64,000 nucleotides of DNA, from positions 1-64,000 of the forward strand of contig JAHBWD010000049.1 of assembly GCA_019637175.1 (NCBI GenBank). The letters are read 5' to 3'. The stretch is from Labilithrix sp. (GTDB lineage Bacteria; Myxococcota_A; Polyangia; Polyangiales; Polyangiaceae). The number at the start of each line of letters is the position of its first letter. The stretch's first letter is position 1. The translations under genes and the position numbers were made by a program. A model generated the notes under the pieces. It saw only the letters and a list, made by a program, of their open reading frames with translations. It did not search any database and was not told where the DNA came from. Shown here in pieces: positions 1-8,391 of the stretch.

Positions 1-424
1 CGGGCGGCGCGGGCGCGTGGCTCGCTTGCGGAGGCGCGGCCGCCTGCGCCGGGCCGCCCGCTTCCTTCGCGAGGATGACCTTTCGAACTTTGTCGATCAG
101 CTGCTGCGTGTCGAAGGGCTTGTCGGCCCAGTCGTCGGCGCCCGCGTCGCGCCCGCGCGCTTGATCATAAGGAGCATAGCGGCTCGCGAGCATGATGATC
201 GGCGCCCCCGGGCTGCGCCGGCGAATCTCTTTCGCGAGCGCGTAGCCGTCGTCGCTGCCGATGACGGTGTCCACCACGAACACGCCCGGATTTTCGCCGA
301 GCTTGCCCATGGCGCTCTGCGAGCTCTCCGCGGTGATGACGCGGAAGTCCTCACCACTGAAGGTGATCTCGAGGACCTTTCGCATCGTGACGCTGTCGTC
401 GACAGCGAGCAGGGTCTTGGCCAC
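1..424 (-). CDS. Receiver-domain response regulator, C-terminus outside window
   Basis: A stand-alone phosphoacceptor receiver domain of the two-component type. Reading leftwards from the GTG at 424, the protein opens MAKTLLAVDDSVTMRKV. The acidic pair is D9/D10, the predicted phospho-acceptor is D52 (VVDT) and the conserved lysine is K102 (DKPF). An Ala/Pro-rich tail begins near residue 121 and runs out of the window. The GTG is preferred because GGAGAG (complement of 430-435) lies five bases upstream. The output partner is unknown; the Pro/Ala tail suggests a linker to something beyond the edge. The receiver assignment is firm; the total length is unknown. Confidence 0.85.
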   Translation of the reverse strand, partial: MAKTLLAVDDSVTMRKVLEITFSGEDFRVITAESSQSAMGKLGENPGVFVVDTVIGSDDGYALAKEIRRRSPGAPIIMLASRYAPYDQARGRDAGADDWADKPFDTQQLIDKVRKVILAKEAGGPAQAAAPPQASHAPAPP

Positions 425-470
425 TGGATCTCTCCGATTTGCATCCGATTGTGCGGAGGTGGGGCAACCC

Positions 471-1523
471 GTGTCAAGCTACCCGCGCGTGCGACAGAAG
501 ACGGCCATCTCCTCGCCAGCGCAACAAAAACCGCCCGCCCCTTTCCGGGTGCCTCCGGATCTCGGCGGATCGGCCCTCGACGCCGTGGTCCGCGCGGCCT
601 TCGAGCTCTCTTGGGGGCGGGCGCGCGAGCTGATTCGCCGAGGAAAAGTCTCGGTCGACGGCCGAACGGCGCTCGAGCCCGTGAAGCGCGTTCGCGCCGG
701 GGCGGAGGTGACCCTCGACATGGGCGCCCGCCGGCCGAAGGCGGCGGCGATGGAGCTGCCCGAAGGCGCCCTCGTCGACGTCGACCCCCATTTCGTGGTC
801 GTGGAGAAGCCCTCCGGCATCGGGACGGTGCCCTTCGATCCCGGCGGCATGGGCGCCTCCATCGCGCGGCGCGCGCAGCCGGGAGAAGAGGCCACGCTCG
901 ACGAGCGCGTCCGCGCGGCGCTCGCGCGGCGCGAGCGCACGAGCGGCGTCGCGCCTTCGCTCGGCGTCGTCCATCGACTCGACAAGGAGACCTCGGGGCT
1001 CATCGTCTTCACGCGCACGTGGGCGGCGAAGAAGATCCTCATGCAGGCCTTCCGCCAGCACACGATCCATCGCCGGTACCTCGCGATCGTGCACGGCGAC
1101 GCGAAGGCGGGGACGATCCGCAGTCACTTCGTCGACGACCGCGGCGACGGCCTCCGCGGATCGATCGAGCGTCGCGCGGGGCGAAAGAAGCCCGTGGGGA
1201 GCGAGAAGGGGCAGCTCGCGATCACGCACCTCGAGGTCGTCGAGCGCCTCCGCGGTCCGGGCGTCGGTCCGTGCACGCTCGTCGCGTGCCGCCTCGAGAC
1301 CGGCCGTACGCATCAGATCCGGATCCACCTCGCGGAGGCCGGCCACCCGGTCGTGGGCGATCGCGTCTACGTCCGCGGCTACCGAGGGACGGTGGTGCCC
1401 GCGCCGCGGCTCATGCTCCACGCCGCCGAGCTCGGCTTCGCGCATCCGGCGACGGGCGAAGAGCTCCGCTGGGAGTCGCCGCTCCCGGGCGACATGGAAG
1501 CGCTGCTCGTCAGTCTTCGCTGA
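471..1523 (+). CDS. RluA-family RNA pseudouridine synthase
   Basis: Converts specific uridines to pseudouridine in rRNA or tRNA, in the cytoplasm. The 350-residue protein has an N-terminal S4-like RNA-binding segment (ELIRRGKVSVDG, about residues 45-90). The catalytic domain carries HRLDKETSG near residue 170, with its Asp as the family nucleophile, and the C-terminal motif GRTHQIRIHL. The open frame extends back to 261, but that would overlap the divergent regulator. The GTG at 471 has GGAGGT at 455-460. The 3' end overlaps the convergent lipoprotein gene by 14 bases. The RNA target cannot be told from sequence. There is an insertion (EKGQLAITHLEVVERLRG region) before the last motif. Confidence 0.9.
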   Translation: MSSYPRVRQKTAISSPAQQKPPAPFRVPPDLGGSALDAVVRAAFELSWGRARELIRRGKVSVDGRTALEPVKRVRAGAEVTLDMGARRPKAAAMELPEGALVDVDPHFVVVEKPSGIGTVPFDPGGMGASIARRAQPGEEATLDERVRAALARRERTSGVAPSLGVVHRLDKETSGLIVFTRTWAAKKILMQAFRQHTIHRRYLAIVHGDAKAGTIRSHFVDDRGDGLRGSIERRAGRKKPVGSEKGQLAITHLEVVERLRGPGVGPCTLVACRLETGRTHQIRIHLAEAGHPVVGDRVYVRGYRGTVVPAPRLMLHAAELGFAHPATGEELRWESPLPGDMEALLVSLR

Positions 1524-2397
1524 ACGGCGCGAGCGCCTCGCGCGTCACCGTGGTGCACGCGAACGTCACGACCGTGCGCGCCGCGTCGGCGCGCGTGATC
1601 GCGAGATCGAAGCGACCGTCCGTGCCCGACGCCGGATCGAAGCGCGCGGTGCCCCACGGCGAGCCGATGTCGTCGAGCGTGCACGCGTAGCCGCTCGCGT
1701 CGCGGTTGCACTCGGCGTGCGCTTCGTAGCGAGCCTCGTGGCCGAGCGCCATCTTGACGAAGCCGTCGAGCATGCTCTCGTCGGGCTTCACGTCGACGAG
1801 ATCGAGGTGCACCTCGGGCGCGCCTCTCTGCGTGCACGCGAAGTGCGGCACCGGCTCGTACGCCAGCCACGCGAGGCGCGTGCCCGGCGCGCGCTCGGCG
1901 ACGGCCTCGACGGAGAAGAGCGTTCGCGAGTAGTCGTGGGCGGGCAGCGCTGCGCGGATCTCCTTGTACCTCCCGACCGTGTCGCCGAAGAGCGCGTGGC
2001 TTCGCGCGTGGAGGCTCGTGAGCTGCATCGCGTCGGGATCGGCGACGTCGTCGGCGAGCGTGCCGATGAGGCGCCGCACCTTGCGGAAGTCGACGAGCGC
2101 GCGCGCCTCGTCGGCGCCTTCGGGGGCGGGCTCGGCGCTCGGCGCGAGCGACAGCGCGTAGCGGCGGCCGCCCTCGAGCTCGCCCACGCGCGCGCCGAAG
2201 AGCGCATAGCGAGACGCGCCGGTGAGCGCGATCGTCACGCCGGACGCGGGATCGCGCTCGATCGTCGCGAGCACGTCGGGCGCCGCCTCGGCCTGCGCCG
2301 ACGAGGCCTGCTCCGCGGCGGCGTCGTCGCGAGCGCCGGCGCACGCGCTCGCGGCGACGAGACAAACGACGGCGGCAGACGCTCGAATCGGGCGCAC
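1510..2397 (-). CDS. Predicted lipoprotein of unknown function
   Basis: A 295-residue protein with a lipoprotein signal peptide: Arg near the N-terminus, a hydrophobic core, then ASAC as the lipobox, followed by an Ala-rich linker (DDAAAEQASSAQAEAA). The mature part is a mixed alpha/beta globular region with a few Cys, and I recognise no family. The GTG at 2397 is chosen because it gives a clean signal peptide and GGGAGG lies just upstream; a longer frame could begin at GTG 2445. It overlaps the convergent pseudouridine synthase gene by 14 bases. It is probably anchored in the envelope; function not assignable. Confidence 0.7.
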   Translation of the reverse strand: MRPIRASAAVVCLVAASACAGARDDAAAEQASSAQAEAAPDVLATIERDPASGVTIALTGASRYALFGARVGELEGGRRYALSLAPSAEPAPEGADEARALVDFRKVRRLIGTLADDVADPDAMQLTSLHARSHALFGDTVGRYKEIRAALPAHDYSRTLFSVEAVAERAPGTRLAWLAYEPVPHFACTQRGAPEVHLDLVDVKPDESMLDGFVKMALGHEARYEAHAECNRDASGYACTLDDIGSPWGTARFDPASGTDGRFDLAITRADAARTVVTFACTTVTREALAPFSED

Positions 2398-2508
2398 GGG
2401 CCTCCCTACGCGCCCAGGCAGAAGCACGCGGCGCGCCAAGGTCACGCGCGCGCAAACCCCCGAAGAGACGAGCGCGCCGCCGGCGAAGATGGATCGCCGG
2501 CGATCTAC

Positions 2509-4092
2509 CTACTGCGCCGCCGCGGCTTCCTCCGCCGGCGGCGTGGCCGCGGGCTCGGGGGCCATCGCGCTCTTGAGCGGCTTGTTGAACGCCCAGATCG
2601 CGACGCCGGCGGCGATGCCGAGCGCCATGAGGAGGAGGAAGAAGATCTCGCCGGACATCGTCGTGTAGAGCTGGCCGATGTAGCCCGAGAGGATGTTGCC
2701 GAAGAACGACGAGAGGAACCACATGCCCATCATCAGCGAGACGATGCGCACGGGAGAGACCTTCGTGACGAGCGAGAGGCCGATGGGCGAGAGATAGAGC
2801 TCGCCGACGGTGAGGAGGAGCGTGCAGAAGATCGGCCAGAAGACCGTGCCCTTGCCGCTGCCGATCAGCTTCGCGCCGATGACCATGACGATGAAGGATC
2901 CGCCGACCACGAAGCAGCCGATCGCCATCTTCGCGACGCTCGACGGCTCCTTGCCGCGCTTGTTCTGCCACGTCCAGAGCCGATCGAAGAGCGGCGCGAG
3001 GAGGAAGATGAACGCGGGGTTGACCGACTGGAACCACGTCGACGAGGCCCACGAGGGCCAGATCGTCTTCTCGTCGGCCCACGTCTGCATCGTGTTGCCC
3101 TGCTGCTCGTAGACGGCCCAGAACACGATGTTGAGCGCGCACAGGATGATGAGCGCGTAGACGCGCTTCCACTCGCTCTTCGTGAGCGAGCCGCTCTTCT
3201 CCGCGGCGGCCGCCTTGCCGCCTTCGGCCTTCTGCTGCTGGCGCGTGTCGGGCGCGAGCGTTTTCTGCCCGACGAGCTGCACCACCATGCCGATGCACAT
3301 GCCGATGCCCGCGGCCATGAAGCCGTAACGCCAGCCGTACGCCGCCGCGAGCGAGCCGCAGATGAAGTTGCAGATGAACGCGCCGAGGTTGATCCCCATG
3401 TAGAAGATCGTGAACGCGCCGTCGCGCCGCGGGTCGCCGGGCGGATAGAGGTTGCCGACCTGCGTCGAGATGTTCGGCTTGAAGAAGCCGTTGCCGATGA
3501 TGAGGAGCATCAGGCCGATGAAGAACGCCGCCTCCGATCCGAAGAGCACGAACTGGCCGAGCGCCATGAGCGTGCCGCCGACGAAGACCGATCGCTTCTG
3601 CCCGAGGTACTTGTCGGCGATGAGGCCGCCGAGCACCGGCGTGAGGTAGACGAGGCCGGTGTACCAGCCGTAGAGCACGGATGCGTTCGGCGCGACCGCG
3701 CACGTCTGCGAGGCCACCGACTGCGCGATCTCCTCGGCCATCGGCGCGAGCTTCTTGACCTCGTCGCCCTTCACGAGCGCGGCGGTCTTCTCGGTGATGC
3801 ACTCGGCGAGCTTGGCCTGGTCGACGGTCGGCAACAGCTTCTTGATCGTCGTCCAGCCGAGGACGCTGTTGGGATCGCCGGCGGCCTCGTAGGCCTTGCC
3901 CTGGTACTGCTGCCGGATCGTGATGAACAGGAAGTTCACCATGTACAGCTTCAGGAGCCCTCGCATCCCGTAGTACGAGAAGCGTTCCCACATCTCCGTG
4001 AAGAACAGGACGAAGAGACCGATCGGGTGACCGAAGAGCTGCTTGCCGCTGGGCGGGCCGTTCGGGGGTTTGCTTTCAGTGGTCGTCGCCAT
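2509..4092 (-). CDS. POT/PTR2-family proton-coupled peptide transporter
   Basis: Inner-membrane MFS transporter of the proton-dependent oligopeptide family, importing di- and tripeptides. The 527-residue protein shows the family hallmark FTEMWERFSYYGMRGLL in TM1 (ExxERFxYYG, the proton-coupling motif) and the PTR2 signature around GGLIADKYLGQKRSVFVGG. A second signature, FQSVNPAFIFLLAPLF, lies in the C-terminal half. There is a larger than usual loop between the second and third helices (residues about 45-100, KAYEAAGDPNSVLG onwards). The start is placed at ATG 4092 (MATTTESKPP), because upstream codons add only a short non-conserved leader. It appears to be a single-gene unit; substrate range is inferred from the family only. 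Confidence 0.92.
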   Translation of the reverse strand: MATTTESKPPNGPPSGKQLFGHPIGLFVLFFTEMWERFSYYGMRGLLKLYMVNFLFITIRQQYQGKAYEAAGDPNSVLGWTTIKKLLPTVDQAKLAECITEKTAALVKGDEVKKLAPMAEEIAQSVASQTCAVAPNASVLYGWYTGLVYLTPVLGGLIADKYLGQKRSVFVGGTLMALGQFVLFGSEAAFFIGLMLLIIGNGFFKPNISTQVGNLYPPGDPRRDGAFTIFYMGINLGAFICNFICGSLAAAYGWRYGFMAAGIGMCIGMVVQLVGQKTLAPDTRQQQKAEGGKAAAAEKSGSLTKSEWKRVYALIILCALNIVFWAVYEQQGNTMQTWADEKTIWPSWASSTWFQSVNPAFIFLLAPLFDRLWTWQNKRGKEPSSVAKMAIGCFVVGGSFIVMVIGAKLIGSGKGTVFWPIFCTLLLTVGELYLSPIGLSLVTKVSPVRIVSLMMGMWFLSSFFGNILSGYIGQLYTTMSGEIFFLLLMALGIAAGVAIWAFNKPLKSAMAPEPAATPPAEEAAAAQ

Positions 4093-4276
4093 GGTCTCCG
4101 GTGGCCCCTCCCCGCGGGAAAAGCGGCGCATCCAACCACAAAGCGGCCCGCGATCAAAGCACGGGCGGTGGATCGCCGTTTCGGTGAGCGCCGGATTTTT
4201 TCAATCCAGATCATGGCGCAAACACCTGAAAATACATCGCAACCACATTGGCACACATGGTGCTCTTTCCCGAGGC

Positions 4277-5428
4277 ATGACGCTCCGCCGCCTCTTCGCC
4301 GCCACGACGCTTGCTCTCGCCGCCACCGCCATCGCCGGGTGCAGCGGCGCCCCTTCGGAAGACGACGACGCCTCGGCGGGATCGAACCAAGCCGCCACCA
4401 TCGCGCGGCCCCCGCAGTTCGTGATCCTCGCGTTCGACGGCTCCTACAACCTGCCGTTCTGGCGCGAGTCGCGCGCGTTCGCCGCGTCGAACAACCTCAA
4501 GTTCACGTACTTCATCAGCGGCGTCTACTTCATCCCCAACGCCGCGAAGGCCGGCTACGTCGGCCCGCGCAACGGCGCCGGCAAGTCGGCGATCGGCTGG
4601 GGCGGCACCGCCGCCGAGATCGCGGAGCGCTACGAAGAGGTGAGGCTCGCGGCGGCCGCGGGGCACGAGATCGCGTCGCACGCCAACGGCCACTTCGACG
4701 GCAGCAGCTGGAGCGAGTCGGACTGGAACAGCGAGTTCGATCAGTTCGACAAGATCATGTTCGAGGGCGTCGGCGTCCGCGCTCCTCGCCTCGGCTTCGG
4801 CGCGCGCGACGTCGTCGGCTTCCGCGCTCCCCAGCTCGGTCACAGCCCGGGCCTCTTCCGGACGCTGCCGAACAAGAGCTACGCCTACGACACGAGCAAG
4901 TCCGACGCGGCCAACTACTGGCCCGAGAAGAACAACGGCGTCTGGAACTTCCCGCTCGCGCGGCTCCGCATCGTCGGGTCGAACAAGGCGACGCTCTCGA
5001 TGGACTACAACTTCTACGTCGCCGACTCGCGCGGTGAGCCGAACGCCGCGAACAAGGAGACGTACAAGAAGCAGATGATCGACACGTACATGGCCTACTT
5101 CCAGGCCAACTACTTCGGCAACCGCGCGCCGCTGCACATCGGTCACCACTTCTCGAAGTGGAACGGCGGCGCCTACTGGGAGGCGATGCAGGCCTTCGCC
5201 AAGCGCGTCTGCGGTCAGCCCGAGGTCAAGTGCGGGACGTACAAGGACCTCGTGAAGTTCGTCGAGGAGAACAAGGACAAGCGCCGCGAGCTCCAGGCCG
5301 GATCGTTCACCCAGCTCCCGCGTCCGCCGGGCGCTGCGTCGAGCGCGCTCGAAGACGTGCCCGAGAGCGAGATCGCCGGCACGGCCGAAGATCACGCGGC
5401 GCACGACGACAACGAAGCGAACGAATGA
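4277..5428 (+). CDS. Polysaccharide-deacetylase-like lipoprotein
   Basis: A 383-residue secreted lipoprotein (signal peptide, lipobox IAGC) with a NodB-homology-like domain. Visible motifs are VILAFDGSYN for motif 1, SHANGH (His-x3-His metal pair) for motif 2, VGFRAPQLGH for motif 3 and HIGHHF for the C-terminal catalytic His. Motif 1 has a single Asp (FDG) instead of the usual FDDG, so either the catalytic base or a metal ligand is changed. The family removes acetyl groups from chitin-like or peptidoglycan sugars. The start ATG 4277 is set by the signal peptide. The stop overlaps the next ATG (ATGA at 5425), so the two genes are translationally coupled. A weaker but possible reading is a non-catalytic carbohydrate binder. 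Confidence 0.75.
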   Translation: MTLRRLFAATTLALAATAIAGCSGAPSEDDDASAGSNQAATIARPPQFVILAFDGSYNLPFWRESRAFAASNNLKFTYFISGVYFIPNAAKAGYVGPRNGAGKSAIGWGGTAAEIAERYEEVRLAAAAGHEIASHANGHFDGSSWSESDWNSEFDQFDKIMFEGVGVRAPRLGFGARDVVGFRAPQLGHSPGLFRTLPNKSYAYDTSKSDAANYWPEKNNGVWNFPLARLRIVGSNKATLSMDYNFYVADSRGEPNAANKETYKKQMIDTYMAYFQANYFGNRAPLHIGHHFSKWNGGAYWEAMQAFAKRVCGQPEVKCGTYKDLVKFVEENKDKRRELQAGSFTQLPRPPGAASSALEDVPESEIAGTAEDHAAHDDNEANE

Positions 5429-6345
5429 AGCTCTCGCTCGGCGCCGTCCTCGTCTTCGCGGCCTTCGCCGCCGGGTGCGCTGCGCCCGCGGCGGAGGAGA
5501 TCGAAGAAGAAGCCACCGCCGGCGAAGACGCGCTCATCGGGGGCAAGCCTGCGACGGTCGCCGACTTCCCCGCGACGCTCTACCTGAAGGACGGCTGCAC
5601 GGCGGCCAAGGTCGCGCCGAAGCGCGTGCTCACCGCGGCTCACTGCGTCGTCGATCCCGCCACCGTCTCGATCGTGTATCCGGCGGGCGCGAAGCTCGCG
5701 CTCGCGCGCGACGGCAAGAGCTTCGTCGAGCACGAGGTCGCGGCCGTCCACGTGCATCCGTCGTGGATGCGCGCGTGCGAGGAGACGTACTGCGCTTCGT
5801 CGTCGGCGACCGCGCTCATGGACGCGGCCGACGTCGCGGTCATCGAGCTCACGCGCGATCTCGACGGCGTCCCGGAGGCCGCGATCGATCCGGCGCCGCT
5901 CGCGCCGGGCGACGCCGTCGTCGTGCTCGGCTTCGGCTGCACCGAGGGCGTGCTCGCGCCCGACGCGCACGGCCGCTCTTCGGTACCGCGCTCGCTCGCC
6001 TACGCCGACACGCGCGTCGTCGACGCGCGCCGCGCGATCCACGAAGGGAGCCCGGTCGGCGCGGACGCGCTTCCGCGCGTCACCGGCAGCTACGCGATGA
6101 CGCCCGGACCGGCGTTCGGCAAGGGCGGCTCCGCGGGTCTCTGCCCGGGCGACTCCGGCGGCCCGCTCTACCGCCGCGCCGGCGGCGAGCTCCTCGTCGC
6201 GGGAATCAATGCAAATTACACGCTTCGCCCCGAGGCCGAAGATACGGTCGGCCTCCCGGTCACCAACTGGCACACGCGCCTCGACGCCAAGTCACGCCAC
6301 GGCATCGCCTCGTGGCTCGCGTCGGTCGGCGTGGGTCGAGACTGA
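5425..6345 (+). CDS. Trypsin-like (S1) serine protease lipoprotein
   Basis: A 306-residue secreted protease with a lipoprotein signal (AAGC at about residue 17). After an acidic linker, the mature chain begins with ALIGGKPATVADFP, the S1 activation-site pattern. The catalytic triad is visible: His in LTAAHC, Asp in DAADVAVIEL, and Ser in LCPGDSGGPLY. Extra Cys pairs (CEETYC, DGC, FGC) suggest disulfides. It starts inside the stop codon of the deacetylase-like gene, so the two are very likely co-expressed; a shared role in extracellular degradation is an inference. The 3' end faces the convergent extensin-like gene at 9 bases. Confidence 0.88.
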   Translation: MKLSLGAVLVFAAFAAGCAAPAAEEIEEEATAGEDALIGGKPATVADFPATLYLKDGCTAAKVAPKRVLTAAHCVVDPATVSIVYPAGAKLALARDGKSFVEHEVAAVHVHPSWMRACEETYCASSSATALMDAADVAVIELTRDLDGVPEAAIDPAPLAPGDAVVVLGFGCTEGVLAPDAHGRSSVPRSLAYADTRVVDARRAIHEGSPVGADALPRVTGSYAMTPGPAFGKGGSAGLCPGDSGGPLYRRAGGELLVAGINANYTLRPEAEDTVGLPVTNWHTRLDAKSRHGIASWLASVGVGRD

Positions 6346-6353
6346 TCTCCGGA

Positions 6354-7208
6354 TCACCGCAAGAAGACCCAGCGCGACTTGGCGGCCACTTCGAAGTGGA
6401 AGTGGTTCTTGTGCTGCCGGTTGTAGTCGGGCGTCAGCATCACGTTGAAGAGCTGCGCTTCGGCCGCCTCGCACACGATCTTGCGCAGCGTGGCCGCCGG
6501 CTCGGCCTTGGGCCGCGTCCCCGCGCAGGGCTTGCCGCCGATGCGTCCGTGGAAGTCCTTCTCCACGCTGATCGTCTTGCCGTCGCGCGTCTTGAAGAGA
6601 CCGATGTCGATCGCGAGCGCGCCCCCGTGACGCCGCCCCGGCCCGTTCGCCACCGCCCGCGCCGGCGGAGGGCGATAGACCGAGAAGTGCACGACCTCCA
6701 CGATCTCGTACTTGTTCAGGATGCGCGCGAAGTCGTCGAGCGCGAGCACGAGGCGGCAGTCGTAGATCTCGTAGACCGACGTTCGTCGCTGCGCCGCGGG
6801 CAGCATCGAGCGGATCTCGACGCCGCCGAGCGTGCCCCTCAGCCTGAGCGGCGCGACCACGCCCCGCGCCTCCTCCACGCGCTCGAAGACGATCCGCCGC
6901 TTCGCGAGCTCCGCCTCGCACGACGCTCGGTCCATCGCCGCATACCGCGACGCGATCGGCGCTCCCTTCACCCCCGCGTCCGGCGCCGGCTCCGCCTCCT
7001 CTTCGATCTCCTCCGCCGCCCCCTCGTGCTCTCCTTCTTCGCCCTCCTCCGCCGTCCCCGCTTCCTCTCCCGCGCCCTCTCGCGCGCCCTCTCCCGCTCC
7101 CTCTCGCGCTCCCGCTCCCGCTTCCGCTCCCGCCCTCGCTCGCGCTCCCGCCCCCGCGCACCCCACGACGACGATCACCGCCGCCACCGCAAGGAGCCCG
7201 CGAACCAT
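6354..7208 (-). CDS. Extensin-like (M15-type fold) lipoprotein with low-complexity linker
   Basis: A 284-residue lipoprotein (VVVGC lipobox). Residues about 20-80 form an Ala/Gly/Arg/Glu-rich linker encoded by degenerate GAGCGG-like hexamers. The C-terminal domain (about 95-284) resembles the extensin-like family related to D-Ala-D-Ala carboxypeptidases: RHGGALAIDIGLF supplies a His and Asp and HKNHFHFEV a His pair for metal binding. A role in cell-wall peptide trimming is inferred from this. The start ATG 7208 is supported by TAAGCT 8 bases upstream and by the signal peptide; an in-frame GTG at 7232 is the alternative. It is divergent from hrcA. Confidence 0.75.
   Translation of the reverse strand: MVRGLLAVAAVIVVVGCAGAGARARAGAEAGAGAREGAGEGAREGAGEEAGTAEEGEEGEHEGAAEEIEEEAEPAPDAGVKGAPIASRYAAMDRASCEAELAKRRIVFERVEEARGVVAPLRLRGTLGGVEIRSMLPAAQRRTSVYEIYDCRLVLALDDFARILNKYEIVEVVHFSVYRPPPARAVANGPGRRHGGALAIDIGLFKTRDGKTISVEKDFHGRIGGKPCAGTRPKAEPAATLRKIVCEAAEAQLFNVMLTPDYNRQHKNHFHFEVAAKSRWVFLR
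7055..7160. repeat. Degenerate CGCTCC-type hexamer tract
   Basis: A pyrimidine-rich simple sequence built from CTCCCG/CTCTCG units on the plus strand, lying inside the linker region of the extensin-like gene. Units of six keep the frame. A very similar tract occurs independently at 17791-17873 in the pxpB-pxpC gene. Confidence 0.8.
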
Positions 7209-7216
7209 GCCCGCGG

Positions 7217-7222
7217 AGCTTA
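7217..7222 (-). promoter_or_regulatory. TAnnnT -10 box (TAAGCT), extensin-like gene
   Basis: TAAGCT on the minus strand ends 8 bases before the ATG at 7208, with no Shine-Dalgarno sequence between. TTTTCC (complement of 7240-7245) is 17 bases further upstream and is only a weak -35. This fits a leaderless transcript. Confidence 0.5.
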
Positions 7223-7261
7223 GCCCCGCCACCCCCGAGGGAAAACCTGCGGCCGACCTGG

Positions 7262-7267
7262 TATGAT
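7262..7267 (+). promoter_or_regulatory. TAnnnT -10 box (TATGAT), hrcA
   Basis: TATGAT ends 8 bases before the hrcA ATG at 7276. There is no ribosome binding site and no recognisable -35. The predicted transcription start falls at or one base before the start codon. Confidence 0.55.
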
Positions 7268-7275
7268 CACGACCG

Positions 7276-8376
7276 ATGTCGGACCTGTCGCCGCGCGCCA
7301 GACAGATCCTCTACGCGTGCATCACCGAGTTCGTCGAGACCGGTGAGCCCGTAGGCTCGCGCACGCTCTCGAAGAAGGGCATCGCCCTCTCCGCGGCCTC
7401 GATCCGCAACGTCCTCTCGGATCTGGAAGAGCTCGGCTACCTCCATCAACCGCACACGAGCGCGGGCCGCGTCCCGACCGACAAGGCCTTCCGCCTCTTC
7501 ATCGACGCGATGATGGACGTCCGCCAGCTCACCGAAGACGAGAACCGCCGGCTCCTCCAGCGCTTCGCCGAGATCGAGCCCGGCCCGAACTTCCTCCGCG
7601 AGACGGGGCGCCTGCTCTCCGAGCTCGCCGGCACCGCGGCCGTGGTCGTCTCGCCGCGCGCCGAGACGATGACGCTCAAGCACCTGCGCTTCATCCGCAC
7701 GCTCCCCGGCGAAGTGCTCGCCGTCCTCGTGATGGCGAACGGCTCGGTGCAAAACCGCTTTCTCCGCGCCGACGTCGAAGAGCAAGAGCTCCAGAAGGTG
7801 CACAACCTGCTCGACGACGTCATCGAGGGTCGCTCCCTCGGCGAGCTGCGCGAGCTCTTCGAGAGGCGACTCCAGAGCGACAAGGTCCAACACGACGCGG
7901 TCCGCAAGCGCGCCTTCGAGCTCGGCGAGGCCGCGCTCGCCGACGCGGCCGACCAAGGCGCCGACATCGTGATCGAGGGGCGCGCCAAGCTGCTCGGCCT
8001 CCGCGAGTTCTCCGAGCACCCCGAGGGCCTCGCCGGCGTCGTCTCCGCGCTCGACGAAGCGCAGAGCATCGTGCGCCTCCTCGACGCGACGCTCGCCGCG
8101 AAGGGAACGTCCGTGGTCGTCGGCCGCGAGGCGGGAGATCTCGCCGGCGGGCAGCTCTCGATCGTCGGCGCGGCGTACACGAACCAGGGCCGAACCGGAG
8201 GCGCGGTCGGCATCATCGGTCCGACGCGGATGGATTACCCGAAAGTGGTCCCTCTCGTGACCGCCACCGCGAACGCGATGAGCTCGCTCAGCGAGCCCCG
8301 CCGCGCGCACGTCACGCCCGGCGAGGCCAAAGAGCCGTCCGCGACGAGAGCGGACAAGCGCGCCGAGGACGAGTAG
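7276..8376 (+). CDS. hrcA: Heat-inducible transcription repressor HrcA
   Basis: Represses chaperone genes (groE, dnaK) by binding the CIRCE inverted repeat, with GroEL as co-repressor in known systems. The 366-residue length matches the family. The N-terminal winged helix runs LSPRARQILYACITEFVETG through LSAASIRNVLSDLEELGYL, followed by the characteristic PHTSAGRVPTDKAFR and a C-terminal GAF-like region (PTRMDYPKVVPLV). No CIRCE element is present upstream, and dnaK, dnaJ and grpE are not adjacent as they often are elsewhere. The gene is followed at 15 bases by a cyclic-nucleotide-binding protein. The ATG at 7276 is preceded only by a TATGAT box. Confidence 0.96.
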   Translation: MSDLSPRARQILYACITEFVETGEPVGSRTLSKKGIALSAASIRNVLSDLEELGYLHQPHTSAGRVPTDKAFRLFIDAMMDVRQLTEDENRRLLQRFAEIEPGPNFLRETGRLLSELAGTAAVVVSPRAETMTLKHLRFIRTLPGEVLAVLVMANGSVQNRFLRADVEEQELQKVHNLLDDVIEGRSLGELRELFERRLQSDKVQHDAVRKRAFELGEAALADAADQGADIVIEGRAKLLGLREFSEHPEGLAGVVSALDEAQSIVRLLDATLAAKGTSVVVGREAGDLAGGQLSIVGAAYTNQGRTGGAVGIIGPTRMDYPKVVPLVTATANAMSSLSEPRRAHVTPGEAKEPSATRADKRAEDE

Positions 8377-8379
8377 TAT
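8351..8379 (+). promoter_or_regulatory. Possible promoter CGGACA-N17-TAGTAT
   Basis: CGGACA at 8351-8356, a 17-base spacer and TAGTAT at 8374-8379, which ends 12 bases before ATG 8392. It overlaps the hrcA stop codon TAG, so the match may be chance. Confidence 0.3.
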
Positions 8380-8391
8380 CTCCGCCATCTC

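Noticed and set aside
1717..5037. Very long open frame on the plus strand over the transporter and lipoprotein genes
   Set aside because: Arg/Ala-rich low-complexity product with no motif; it lies antisense or out of frame to genes with clear families. It is a by-product of GC-rich DNA with few stop codons.
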